The notes under the pieces: generated by a model
The model's database searches: none
Seen by the model: only the letters and a program-made list of their open reading frames with translations
What the model was told of the DNA's origin: nothing
DNA from: an uncultured Psychroserpens sp.
Lineage (GTDB): Bacteria > Bacteroidota > Bacteroidia > Flavobacteriales > Flavobacteriaceae
Assembly (NCBI GenBank): GCA_905479815.1
Contig: CAJQOA010000046.1
Location: 1-42,352, forward strand
Direction of reading: 5' to 3'
Length of the DNA stretch: 42,352 nt
Made by a program: the position numbers and the translations under genes
In this document: piece after piece, positions 8,128-16,547 of the stretch
How the letters are laid out: every line of letters begins with the position of its first letter
Position numbering within the stretch: position 1 is the stretch's first letter

Positions 8128-8583
8128 ATGATTTTTGAAAGCCTAAAACCTCAAGTTAAAACTATAATAACTGACACCAAAAAAAAGATTGATGAACGTT
8201 TATTATCTATATGCGAACTTCTTGAAAACCATATAGATTACTATAACTGGGTAGGTTTCTATTTCAAAAATGGAGATAAAAACGAATTGAAGCTAGGACC
8301 ATATGTTGGAGAACCTACAGATCATACAATTATTCCCTTCGGAAAAGGGATTTGCGGACAAGTAGCTGTTTCTAATGAAAATTTCGTCGTACCAGACGTT
8401 GCAGCACAAAATAATTACATCGCTTGTAGTATTACTGTAAAAGCAGAAATTGTAATTCCAATATTTGTAAATGGAGAAAACATGGGACAAATAGATATTG
8501 ACTCAAACACGCCAGATCCTTTTACTAAAGACGATGAGCGCTTTTTGGAGTTTGTTTGTGAACAGGTGGCTAATTTATTGTAA
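8128..8583 (+). CDS. GAF-domain free methionine-R-sulfoxide reductase
   Basis: This 151-residue protein is one complete GAF domain of the fRMsr (MsrC) type, which reduces free methionine-R-sulfoxide in the cytoplasm. Family landmarks are YNWVGFYF, PFGKGICGQVA, VPDV, NYIACS and IVIPIF. Cys76 and Cys100 align with the 94 and 118 positions of the E. coli enzyme, the latter being catalytic. The third conserved Cys (E. coli 84, ten residues before Cys76) is replaced by His66 here. The enzyme may therefore resolve its sulfenic acid with one cysteine fewer. A cyclic-nucleotide-type GAF sensor is less likely, since no partner domain is present. It runs divergently from xrtF. Confidence 0.88.
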   Translation: MIFESLKPQVKTIITDTKKKIDERLLSICELLENHIDYYNWVGFYFKNGDKNELKLGPYVGEPTDHTIIPFGKGICGQVAVSNENFVVPDVAAQNNYIACSITVKAEIVIPIFVNGENMGQIDIDSNTPDPFTKDDERFLEFVCEQVANLL

Positions 8584-8589
8584 TTACTT

Positions 8590-9003
8590 TTATAGCTTAA
8601 CTTGTTTAGTAGATTTGCTAGTTACTACAATAACAAGAAAAAGTATAAATACAAAAACTTTAAAATATCCTACTACCATATAATTCATGCCAAATAAAGT
8701 ATCCCAAATAAAAATCAAAAACAATCCTAATAAAAATAGCTTTGAAAAAACATTATTAGTCTTTCTTTTTAAAATCAATAAAATTATAAGTCCGATAAGA
8801 TAAATTGCTAAAGTGTAAAAAGTAATTATGAAGTCTATGGATGTTATAATCCATCGCCAGCTTATTGTCATATTAAACCCTCCATAAATAAAAAAAGGAA
8901 TAACTATATTAACTATTAAATAAAGAATTAAGAGTAATGAGTATAAATACAGTAGTCTATTCTCTAGATACCAACTAAACGTTCTATTAGGCTTTACATT
9001 CAT
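8590..9003 (-). CDS. Small four-helix membrane protein, unknown function
   Basis: With the ATG at 9003 this is a 137-residue protein starting MNVKPNRTFSWYLENRL. Four strongly hydrophobic segments can be seen (LYLYSLLLILYLIVNIVIPF, IITSIDFIITFYTLAIYLIG, LFLLGLFLIFIWDTLF and VFVFILFLVIVV). The frame is open further back to 9036, but that would overlap the end of the permease gene; the inner ATG, 7 bp after that stop, is preferred. Close spacing suggests co-transcription with the permease. I do not recognise the family, and no functional motif is present. Confidence 0.75.
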   Translation of the reverse strand: MNVKPNRTFSWYLENRLLYLYSLLLILYLIVNIVIPFFIYGGFNMTISWRWIITSIDFIITFYTLAIYLIGLIILLILKRKTNNVFSKLFLLGLFLIFIWDTLFGMNYMVVGYFKVFVFILFLVIVVTSKSTKQVKL

Positions 9004-9010
9004 AATAAAA

Positions 9011-10258
9011 TTACATCCCTGTTCTAATTGCTTCAACTGGATCTAATTTAGATGCCGAAATTGCTGGTATAATCCCAGAAATTAAACCAATGAATGTAGA
9101 CAATCCAAAGCCAAGAAAAATATTAAATAAAGACAGTACAAACTCAAATTCTAATGCCGCATTTGCAACTAATGATACCAACCAAACAAGAAAAATACCA
9201 ATTATCCCTCCAAGAACAGATAGTATTACTGCCTCAAACAAAAATTGAAATAAGATAAATCTATTCTTAGCTCCTAATGATTTTTGAATCCCAATAAGGT
9301 TTGTACGTTCTCGTACACTTACAAACATGATGTTAGCGATCCCAAATCCTCCAACTAAGAGAGAAAAACCACTTATTAACCAACCTGCACCATTTAAAGT
9401 CGAAATAATTCCATCAATAAACTGCGTAAATCCTGAAATTTTGTTGACAAAAAAGTTATCTGGCTCATCTGCTTTCAAACCTCTATAAGCTCGATACTTC
9501 TGTTTTAAAACAGCTTCAAAAGCGCCTATATCTACATTTTTAACTGGCTTTATAATAATGGCTCCAGGAATTCCATTTGCACCTCCATTTTGAAAACGAC
9601 GTACAAAATTGGCTGGCACATAAGCATTCTCATCTGGAGAATCACCTAAACCTGCTCCTACTTTTTTCAACACACCTATAACCGTTAATTTTCGTCCATA
9701 AGCACGTACTGTTTTACCAATTGGGTTTATAGTTCCAAAAATATTTTCTGCCGTAGAAAATCCTAGCACCATAACATTTGAACCCGAATTAGATTCAGAT
9801 TCGGTATAAAACCTACCCTCTTCAATTTTCATGTTTTCAATATCATAAATCCCTTCAGATACAGGTGTTATATTCACACCCGAAACAGTATTTCCTTCGT
9901 ATTTAATATTTTCATTACCTCCAAAAATCACATAAGCAATGGCGCTAATATCTGGCACATTTCGCTCAATAAACTCATAATCATCATGCTCTGTCTGAGG
10001 GAAATTTTCACGTTGCCATCTAGGCACTTCTGTGGGACCAAAAGAATACTTAGTTAAATACATTGTGTTTTTATCTAGACCACTCAATTGGTCTTTGATA
10101 CTTTTATCTAATGAATCAACAGCAGCCAAAACAGCTATGATCGAAAAAATACCAATAGTAATTCCTAAAAGCGATAAAAATGTTCGCAATTTATTGTTAC
10201 GTAACGCATTAATAGCAAACGAAAAACTCTCTGTAAATAACCTTAGATAAACAAGCAT
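9011..10258 (-). CDS. MacB/FtsX-type ABC transporter permease
   Basis: This is a 415-residue inner-membrane permease. An N-terminal helix follows the typical phrase FAINALRNNKLRTFLSLLGI. A large periplasmic MacB-like domain covers about residues 45-275. Three C-terminal helices form the FtsX core, with the signatures GFGIANIMFVSVRERTNLIG and SASKLDPVEAIRTGM at the very end. Such proteins couple an ATPase to mechanical transmission, often for efflux of lipoproteins or peptides, or for envelope control. No ABC ATPase gene lies nearby, so the partner must be encoded elsewhere. The ATG at 10258 gives the family-standard N-terminus MLVYLRLFTESF; a longer frame to 10318 is not needed. Confidence 0.9.
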   Translation of the reverse strand: MLVYLRLFTESFSFAINALRNNKLRTFLSLLGITIGIFSIIAVLAAVDSLDKSIKDQLSGLDKNTMYLTKYSFGPTEVPRWQRENFPQTEHDDYEFIERNVPDISAIAYVIFGGNENIKYEGNTVSGVNITPVSEGIYDIENMKIEEGRFYTESESNSGSNVMVLGFSTAENIFGTINPIGKTVRAYGRKLTVIGVLKKVGAGLGDSPDENAYVPANFVRRFQNGGANGIPGAIIIKPVKNVDIGAFEAVLKQKYRAYRGLKADEPDNFFVNKISGFTQFIDGIISTLNGAGWLISGFSLLVGGFGIANIMFVSVRERTNLIGIQKSLGAKNRFILFQFLFEAVILSVLGGIIGIFLVWLVSLVANAALEFEFVLSLFNIFLGFGLSTFIGLISGIIPAISASKLDPVEAIRTGM

Positions 10259-10381
10259 ATAATTGGTTTGTTTTACCAGTTTGATTCTGGAAATATAAAG
10301 ATAGGACGTTTTCAACAATTTATTGTTACAAAAAACTTAAACAAACTGCATTTTGGAACCAATTAAGGGTTTGATATTATG

Positions 10382-10389
10382 TATTTTTG
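10382..10389 (+). promoter_or_regulatory. Bacteroidota -7 element (TATTTTTG) before purH
   Basis: The octamer matches the TAnnTTTG consensus. A TTTG lies at 10352-10355, but with 26 bp spacing instead of about 19, so only the -7 element is well supported. It implies a leader of about 50 nt that is rich in ACAA and has no visible hairpin. The element overlaps the longer purH frame beginning at 10387, which supports the inner ATG. Confidence 0.5.
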
Positions 10390-10446
10390 GGCTTTAATTT
10401 TTACAACAACAACAAAAATTCACAACACAACGACAACAATTTCAAA

Positions 10447-11979
10447 ATGAGCAACAACAAAACAATCAAATCTGCCTTAATTTCGGTTTTTAGTAAAGAT
10501 GGATTAGCACCAATCGTTAAACAACTTGACGAACAAAACGTCACTATTTACTCTACAGGAGGTACAGAAAAATTCATCAAAGACTTAGGTATTAATGTCG
10601 TTCCTGTTGAAGACGTGACATCTTACCCTTCAATTCTTGGTGGACGCGTAAAAACACTACATCCAAAAGTATTTGGTGGCATTTTAAATCGCCAAAATCA
10701 TGAAGGCGATGTTGCTGAAATGGTAGATTTTGATATCCCGCAAATAGATGTAGTCATTGTAGATTTATATCCTTTTGAAAAAACGGTAGCTTCAGGAGCG
10801 CCTAATCAAGATATTATAGAAAAAATTGACATTGGAGGTATTTCTCTAATTCGTGCAGCTGCAAAAAATTATGCAGATGTCATTTGTGTATCGTCTGTTG
10901 ATGACTATTCAGAGTTTTTAGAACTTCTGAAATCAAAAAACGCTGAGACTTCTGAAGATGATAGAAAACAATTTGCTGCAAAAGCATTTAATGTATCATC
11001 GCATTATGATTCAGCAATTTTCAACTATTTCAATGCAGACCATAGTATTGCGTCTCTAAAAATTAGCGAGACTAAAGGTCAAGTATTGCGTTATGGAGAG
11101 AATCCTCACCAACGTGGTTTTTTCTTCGGAAATTTTGATGAGTTATTCACAAAACTCCACGGAAAAGAACTTAGTTACAACAACCTTCTTGATGTTGATG
11201 CAGCTGTAAACTTAATGAATGAATTTAAAGGAGAAGCACCTGCTTTCGCCATATTAAAACATAACAACGCTTGTGGTTTTGCACAACGTGATAATATACA
11301 TCAGGCTTATGTAGATGCATTAGCTGGTGATCCAGTGTCTGCTTTTGGAGGTGTTTTAATTGCTAACACTGAAATTGATAAAGCTACAGCAGAAAAAATC
11401 CACACCTTATTTTGTGAAGTAGTCATAGCACCTTCTTTTTCTGAAGACGCCTTAGCCATTTTAAAAGGCAAAAAGAATCGTATTTTATTAATCTTAAAAG
11501 ACACAGAGTTTGCAGAAACAACTGTAAGAACATGTCTTAACGGAATTCTAGTTCAAGATAAAAACAACAAAACCGATAGCATTGCAGACTTAACGAATGC
11601 TACCATCAAAAAACCAACTCAAAACGAGTTAGACGATTTAATATTTGCTTCAAAAATTTGTAAGCATACAAAGTCTAACACAATTGTTTTAGTTAAAAAC
11701 AAACAATTGTGCGCTAGTGGAACAGGACAAACAAGTCGTGTTGACGCCCTTAACCAAGCCATCCATAAAGCACAGTCTTTTAATTTTGATTTAAAAGGTT
11801 CTGTAATGGCAAGTGATGCATTTTTTCCGTTTCCAGATTGTGTAGAGATAGCAGATAATGTAGGAATCACTGCTGAAATTCAACCAGGTGGATCAATTAA
11901 AGATCAATTAACGGTTGACTATTGTAACGCAAATGATGTAGCTATGGTGATGACAGGAACACGTCATTTTAAGCATTAG
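10447..11979 (+). CDS. purH: Bifunctional AICAR transformylase / IMP cyclohydrolase
   Basis: PurH carries out the last two steps of IMP synthesis: formylation of AICAR and ring closure. It has 510 residues, the usual length. The N-terminal cyclohydrolase domain shows STGGTEKFIKDLG, the conserved ILGGRVKTLHPKVFGGIL and DLYPFEKT. The C-terminal transformylase domain shows RYGENPHQ, the catalytic Lys-His in ILKHNNACGFA, SAFGGV, and the ends PGGSIKD and GTRHFKH. The ATG at 10447 is chosen over the open frame to 10387, because the family starts about here and the -7 promoter element lies further upstream. The gene sits between the MacB-like permease (divergent) and mreB, a typical flavobacterial order. 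Confidence 0.97.
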   Translation: MSNNKTIKSALISVFSKDGLAPIVKQLDEQNVTIYSTGGTEKFIKDLGINVVPVEDVTSYPSILGGRVKTLHPKVFGGILNRQNHEGDVAEMVDFDIPQIDVVIVDLYPFEKTVASGAPNQDIIEKIDIGGISLIRAAAKNYADVICVSSVDDYSEFLELLKSKNAETSEDDRKQFAAKAFNVSSHYDSAIFNYFNADHSIASLKISETKGQVLRYGENPHQRGFFFGNFDELFTKLHGKELSYNNLLDVDAAVNLMNEFKGEAPAFAILKHNNACGFAQRDNIHQAYVDALAGDPVSAFGGVLIANTEIDKATAEKIHTLFCEVVIAPSFSEDALAILKGKKNRILLILKDTEFAETTVRTCLNGILVQDKNNKTDSIADLTNATIKKPTQNELDDLIFASKICKHTKSNTIVLVKNKQLCASGTGQTSRVDALNQAIHKAQSFNFDLKGSVMASDAFFPFPDCVEIADNVGITAEIQPGGSIKDQLTVDYCNANDVAMVMTGTRHFKH

Positions 11980-12016
11980 AAAGTGACTTGTGATTATTAA
12001 AGTTTCCGAAGAAAAA

Positions 12017-12110
12017 AAGAGATCTCTTAAATTAAAATCTTTTAATCTATCAGAAACATCCAAAATCAAAAAGTAAACGTTTAACCATTTAAAGTTAACC
12101 ACTTAACTTT
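12017..12110. other. Cluster of palindromes between purH and mreB
   Basis: The 239-bp gap holds three exact palindromic elements: AAGAGATCTCTT at 12017-12028, AAACGTTT at 12075-12082, and a hairpin with arms AAAGTTAA (12091-12098) and TTAACTTT (12103-12110) around a CCAC loop. None is followed by a clear T-run, so they are not standard terminators. They could be protein-binding sites for mre control or simply chance in AT-rich DNA. Confidence 0.35.
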
Positions 12111-12218
12111 CATATAAATTGAAATAGAAATAAACCGTAAATATCTAGTAAGTTTTACTATTTTTACAACACGTCAAAAACTGAATACAATAACACCCTC
12201 ATAACATTAGAATAACAC

Positions 12219-13247
12219 ATGGGATTTTTTGATTTCTTAACCGAAGAAATAGCCATAGATTTAGGAACTGCAAACACGCTAATCATCCACAACGATAAGG
12301 TTGTTGTTGATAGCCCGTCAATAGTTGCTCGAGATAGAATTTCTGGAAAAATAATTGCAGTTGGAAAAGAAGCCAACATGATGCAAGGTAAAACTCACGA
12401 AAACATCAAAACAATTAGACCTTTGAAAGATGGTGTAATTGCAGATTTTGATGCCTCTGAGCAAATGATAAGTATGTTTATTAAGAACATACCTGCATTA
12501 AAAAAGAAATTATTCACTCCAGCATTACGAATGGTGGTTTGTATTCCTTCTGGAATTACAGAGGTTGAAATGCGAGCTGTAAAAGAATCTTGTGAGCGTG
12601 TTAACGGTAAAGAAGTTTATCTAATACATGAACCAATGGCAGCGGCTATTGGTATTGGTATTGACATCATGCAACCAAAAGGAAACATGATTGTTGATAT
12701 TGGTGGTGGTACAACAGAAATCGCCGTGATTGCACTTGGTGGAATCGTATGTGATAAATCTGTTAAAGTTGCAGGTGACGTATTTACAAATGACATTATA
12801 TATTACATGCGTACACAACATAACTTATATGTTGGTGATCGTACTGCGGAAAAGATAAAAATTCAAATTGGTGCTGCTACTGAAGATTTAGATATGCCAC
12901 CAGAAGAAATGAGTGTTCAAGGTCGTGATTTATTGACTGGAAAACCAAAGCAGGTTCAAATCTCATATCGTGAAATTGCAAAAGCATTGGATAAATCTAT
13001 TTTGAGAATTGAGGATTCTGTAATGGAAACCTTATCACAAACACCTCCAGAATTAGCTGCTGACATCTACAATACTGGTATCTATTTAGCAGGTGGTGGT
13101 TCTATGCTAAGAGGTTTAGATAAACGTTTATCTCAAAAAACAGACTTACCAGTTTATATCGCAGAAGATCCATTAAGAGCAGTTGTTCGTGGTACAGGAA
13201 TCGCACTAAAAAATCTAGCCAAATTCAAAAGTGTATTGATTAAATAA
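12219..13247 (+). CDS. mreB: Rod-shape actin homologue MreB
   Basis: This 342-residue bacterial actin polymerises under the inner membrane and guides lateral wall synthesis. Actin-fold nucleotide motifs are clear: phosphate 1 IAIDLGTANTLI, phosphate 2 MIVDIGGGTTEIAVI, and the adenosine motif GIYLAGGGSMLRGLDK. The N-terminus MGFFDFLTEE resembles the membrane-contacting start of MreB proteins. It is the first gene of a five-gene block mreB-mreC-mreD-mrdA-mrdB with short gaps or overlaps, so shape and elongation proteins are probably made from one transcript. A weak TATTTTTA at about 12158 might be its -7 element. Confidence 0.97.
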   Translation: MGFFDFLTEEIAIDLGTANTLIIHNDKVVVDSPSIVARDRISGKIIAVGKEANMMQGKTHENIKTIRPLKDGVIADFDASEQMISMFIKNIPALKKKLFTPALRMVVCIPSGITEVEMRAVKESCERVNGKEVYLIHEPMAAAIGIGIDIMQPKGNMIVDIGGGTTEIAVIALGGIVCDKSVKVAGDVFTNDIIYYMRTQHNLYVGDRTAEKIKIQIGAATEDLDMPPEEMSVQGRDLLTGKPKQVQISYREIAKALDKSILRIEDSVMETLSQTPPELAADIYNTGIYLAGGGSMLRGLDKRLSQKTDLPVYIAEDPLRAVVRGTGIALKNLAKFKSVLIK

Positions 13248-13266
13248 CCCAGATTAACAACATAGC

Positions 13267-14097
13267 ATGCAACAAATTATAAACTTTGTCATAAGAAACA
13301 AAACGTTCCTTTTGTTTCTGTTGCTGTTTGTCATTTCTTTAGGATTAACAATACAATCACATTCTTATCATAAAAGTAAGTTTATAAACTCTGCCAATTT
13401 TTTGACTGGAGGAATTTATGAAGGTGCAAGTGGTATTTCAGATTATTTTGATTTAGATGACCAAAATAAAATTCTAGTCGAAGAAAACAACCGATTACGT
13501 TCTCAAGTTTTCAATTCAGGTGATTCTACTGTTGTAGGACGTTCATCAATAGACAGTGTTTCTTATAATGGTCGATACACCATTCAATCTGCAAAAATCA
13601 TCAATAATAATTATTCGTCATCTAAAAATTATTTGACCCTCAATAAGGGCGAAAAAGATGCTATCAAAGAAGATTTAGGTGTGATTACTTCAAAAGGTAT
13701 TGTTGGTATTATTGACAATACATCAAATGGTTATGCAAGAGTGCTATCTATTTTAAACACTAAAAGTAGAATTAATGCCCAATTAAAAGCGTCTAATCAT
13801 ATTGGTTCTTTAGAATGGGATGGCAAATCACATGTCAACACTGTTCAATTAACAGATGTTTCTAAATTTGCTCCTGTTAAAATAGGAGACACCATTATTA
13901 CTGGTGGTGAATCAACAATATTTCCTAAAGGCATACCAATTGGGATTATTGAATCCTTTGTTTTAGATATTAGTGGAGATACATATACAATTCAAGTCAC
14001 GTTATTTAATGATATGACGAACCTTTCACATGTCTATATTATTGAAAATTTAGATTCCGAAGAAATTAAGCTTTTAGAAAACCCAATTGATGAATAG
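13267..14097 (+). CDS. mreC: Rod-shape-determining protein MreC
   Basis: This 276-residue bitopic protein links cytoplasmic MreB to periplasmic wall enzymes. It has one N-terminal membrane helix (FLLFLLLFVISLGLTI). A short helical stretch follows around EENNRLRSQVF, and then two beta-rich periplasmic domains with the family phrases KNYLTLNKGEKDAI, DLGVITSKGIVGII and GDTIITGGESTIFPKGIPIG. It starts 19 bp after mreB, and its last codons overlap the mreD start. Length and layout are normal for the family. Confidence 0.95.
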   Translation: MQQIINFVIRNKTFLLFLLLFVISLGLTIQSHSYHKSKFINSANFLTGGIYEGASGISDYFDLDDQNKILVEENNRLRSQVFNSGDSTVVGRSSIDSVSYNGRYTIQSAKIINNNYSSSKNYLTLNKGEKDAIKEDLGVITSKGIVGIIDNTSNGYARVLSILNTKSRINAQLKASNHIGSLEWDGKSHVNTVQLTDVSKFAPVKIGDTIITGGESTIFPKGIPIGIIESFVLDISGDTYTIQVTLFNDMTNLSHVYIIENLDSEEIKLLENPIDE

Positions 14098-14596
14098 TCT
14101 TAATATAAATAGCATCGTTAGGTTTTTAGTACTGATACTGGCTCAAGTTCTCGTATTTAGTAACATTAACTTCATAGGTTCAATAAACCCGTATCCATAT
14201 ATTTTATTCATTCTATTATTTCCAATTAACAATAACCGCACGCTATTTATATTTTTAAGTTTTATGTTAGGATTGTTTGTAGATATCTTTTCTAATTCTG
14301 GAGGTGTTCACGCTGCAGCTTGTGTTACTGTAGCATTTATAAGACCTCCTGTTTTAAAATTTGCTTTTGGGATGGTTTACGAGCATCAAACAATTAAATT
14401 CAACAACACCGAATTTGGCAATAGAATCATCTATTTTTCTATCCTAATATTCATTCATCATTTTATTATGTTTTTGCTAGAAATTTTTAACATTTCAAAC
14501 ATACTTTTAGTATTACAAAAGACGTTATTTTCTAGTATTTTTACTGTAATACTATGTGCAGTAATTTCTATACTTTTCAGTAACAAACAGCGATGA
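14090..14596 (+). CDS. mreD: Rod-shape-determining protein MreD
   Basis: This small integral membrane protein of 168 residues has five or six hydrophobic helices and forms the MreBCD complex with its neighbours. Typical features are the early helix IVRFLVLILAQVLVF, the segment INPYPYILFILLFP and the phrase GLFVDIFSNSGGVHAAACV. The ATG at 14090 overlaps the mreC stop region (ATGAATAG) and is preferred over a TTG one codon earlier. Its 3' end overlaps mrdA by 4 bp, a sign of translational coupling. MreD is poorly conserved in sequence; gene order supports the call strongly. Confidence 0.93.
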   Translation: MNSLNINSIVRFLVLILAQVLVFSNINFIGSINPYPYILFILLFPINNNRTLFIFLSFMLGLFVDIFSNSGGVHAAACVTVAFIRPPVLKFAFGMVYEHQTIKFNNTEFGNRIIYFSILIFIHHFIMFLLEIFNISNILLVLQKTLFSSIFTVILCAVISILFSNKQR

Positions 14597-16545
14597 GAAA
14601 AATTCTACTTTTATTAACCGTTATTATCGTAGGACTCTTATTCATTTCACGCTTATTTTATTTACAAGTCTATAAAAAAGAAGCTTATAGTTTGTATGAA
14701 GATACTGCAATTAGAAAAGAATTTGACTATCCAAAACGTGGCTATGTATATGATAGAAACGGAAAACTACTCGTTGCCAATCAACCCTCTTATGATGTGA
14801 TGATTATCCCTAGAGAAGTTGAGTCATTAGACACTTTAGAATTTTGTAAACTATTAAAAATCACCAAAGAAGATTTTATAAAAAAATATAGGAGAGCTAA
14901 AAACTACTCGCCACGATTACCATCACCTTTTGTACCTCAACTATCAAAAAAAGATTATGCTGTACTTCAAGAAAAAATGCGAAAATTTGATGGCTTTTAT
15001 ATTCAAAAAAGATCATTACGTGATTACCAAACCTCCATTGGAGCTAATGTTTTAGGTGATTTAGGCGAAGTGAACCAACGCACTATAAAAAAACAGCCCT
15101 ATTATGGATTAGGTGATCTCATTGGTAAACAAGGGATTGAGCTATCGTATGAAGATGTACTTAGAGGAAAAAAGGGTATTAAATTTATTCAAAAAGATAG
15201 ATTTAATAAAAACATTGGACCATATAAAGAAGGCCAATTTGATACATTACCGCAACCAGGAAAGGATATTAAGATTACCATAGATGCAGAACTTCAAAAG
15301 TACGGAGAGCTTTTAATGACAAATAAACGTGGTGGCATCGTTGCAATTGACCCATCAAATGGAGAAATTTTAGCATTAGTAACTGGACCAAGTTACAATC
15401 CAAACTTATTAGTAGGCAGAGAACGTAATAAAAATTTTTCGAGATTATATTTAGATACTATTTCAAGACCAACATGGGATCGAGGTTTACAAGCACAATA
15501 TCCACCAGGTTCACCTTTTAAAGTAATTAACGCACTTATTGGGCTCCAAGAAAATGTAATAACTCCTGAAGACAAAGTAACCTGTAGAATGGGTTATTAC
15601 TACGGAAGCAGAAAATTAACAGGTTGTCACCATCACAAAAGTCCTGTAGATATGAACGCAGGAATTGCTCAATCTTGTAACGCCTACTTCGTTACAACCT
15701 ATCGGAAAATAGTTGACAAATACAAAGATGCAGGAGAAGGCATGAATATTTGGGCTGACCATGCTAAGAGTTTCGGACTAGGAGATTATTTAGGTTACGA
15801 CTTACCAGTTGGGCAAAAAGGCAGAATACCAAATGGAAGTTATTACGACAAAGCCTATGGAGATAATCGTTGGGGTTCTACATATATTGTTTCTAATGCC
15901 ATTGGCCAAGGAGAGGTTGAAGCAACGCCAATACAGCTTGCCAATATGGTTGCTGCCATTGGAAATCGCGGTTATTACTATACACCTCATATTATAAAAG
16001 AAATTGAAGGAGATACCATCCCAAGTAAATTCACAACCAAAAGACAAACAACCATTGATAAGCGCCATTTTGAACCCGTAGTTCAAGGTATGTTTGATGT
16101 TTATAATAAAGGAACTGCTGCCAGCCTTCGTATTCCAGGAATTGACATCTGCGGAAAAACAGGAACTGCTGAAAATTTTATTAAGATTGATAGTGTAAAA
16201 ACCCAATTGACAGATCATTCCATTTTTGTCGCTTTTGCTCCAAAAGACAATCCCAAAATAGCCATTGCAGTTTTTGTAGAAAACGGATATTGGGGAAGTC
16301 GATTTGCTGGACGAATGGCCAGTTTAATGATTGAAAAATATATCAATGGTGAGATTACTAGAACAGATATGGAACATTGGATTCTAACCCACAGTTTAGA
16401 AAATGAATATGCAAAACCGTATTCTGGTGAGCCTTTTAAAATTAATGGAGAAACCACACTCCAAGTCATTGACAAAGTACTAGCACCAAAAAATGATGAT
16501 TTTGATTATTCTATACAGACCAACCCAAACAAACCTAAATTATAA
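14593..16545 (+). CDS. mrdA: Penicillin-binding protein 2 (elongasome transpeptidase)
   Basis: This is the 650-residue class B PBP that cross-links peptidoglycan during cell elongation, anchored by one N-terminal helix (residues 4-24). The dimerisation/pedestal domain shows PKRGYVYDRNGKLLVAN. The transpeptidase domain has all three active-site motifs: S307-P-F-K310 (catalytic Ser307), S361-C-N363 and K522-T-G524. Between the first two lies C331-RMGYYYGSRKLTG-C345-HHHK, a Cys/His cluster in the same stretch where E. coli PBP2 carries a zinc site. Metal binding here is therefore plausible but inferred. It is followed 2 bp later by its partner glycosyltransferase gene mrdB. Confidence 0.96.
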   Translation: MRKILLLLTVIIVGLLFISRLFYLQVYKKEAYSLYEDTAIRKEFDYPKRGYVYDRNGKLLVANQPSYDVMIIPREVESLDTLEFCKLLKITKEDFIKKYRRAKNYSPRLPSPFVPQLSKKDYAVLQEKMRKFDGFYIQKRSLRDYQTSIGANVLGDLGEVNQRTIKKQPYYGLGDLIGKQGIELSYEDVLRGKKGIKFIQKDRFNKNIGPYKEGQFDTLPQPGKDIKITIDAELQKYGELLMTNKRGGIVAIDPSNGEILALVTGPSYNPNLLVGRERNKNFSRLYLDTISRPTWDRGLQAQYPPGSPFKVINALIGLQENVITPEDKVTCRMGYYYGSRKLTGCHHHKSPVDMNAGIAQSCNAYFVTTYRKIVDKYKDAGEGMNIWADHAKSFGLGDYLGYDLPVGQKGRIPNGSYYDKAYGDNRWGSTYIVSNAIGQGEVEATPIQLANMVAAIGNRGYYYTPHIIKEIEGDTIPSKFTTKRQTTIDKRHFEPVVQGMFDVYNKGTAASLRIPGIDICGKTGTAENFIKIDSVKTQLTDHSIFVAFAPKDNPKIAIAVFVENGYWGSRFAGRMASLMIEKYINGEITRTDMEHWILTHSLENEYAKPYSGEPFKINGETTLQVIDKVLAPKNDDFDYSIQTNPNKPKL

Positions 16546-16547
16546 GT

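Noticed and set aside
10390-10446. ACAA-rich stretch before purH as a repeat or coding extension
   Set aside because: It has no fixed repeat unit. The encoded Asn/Gln-rich residues are not part of PurH, and the -7 element overlaps the frame's start, so it is best read as an unstructured mRNA leader.
15802-16218. 138-codon minus-strand frame inside mrdA
   Set aside because: It lies wholly opposite the conserved transpeptidase domain, has no domain or signal that I recognise, and looks like a codon-usage shadow.
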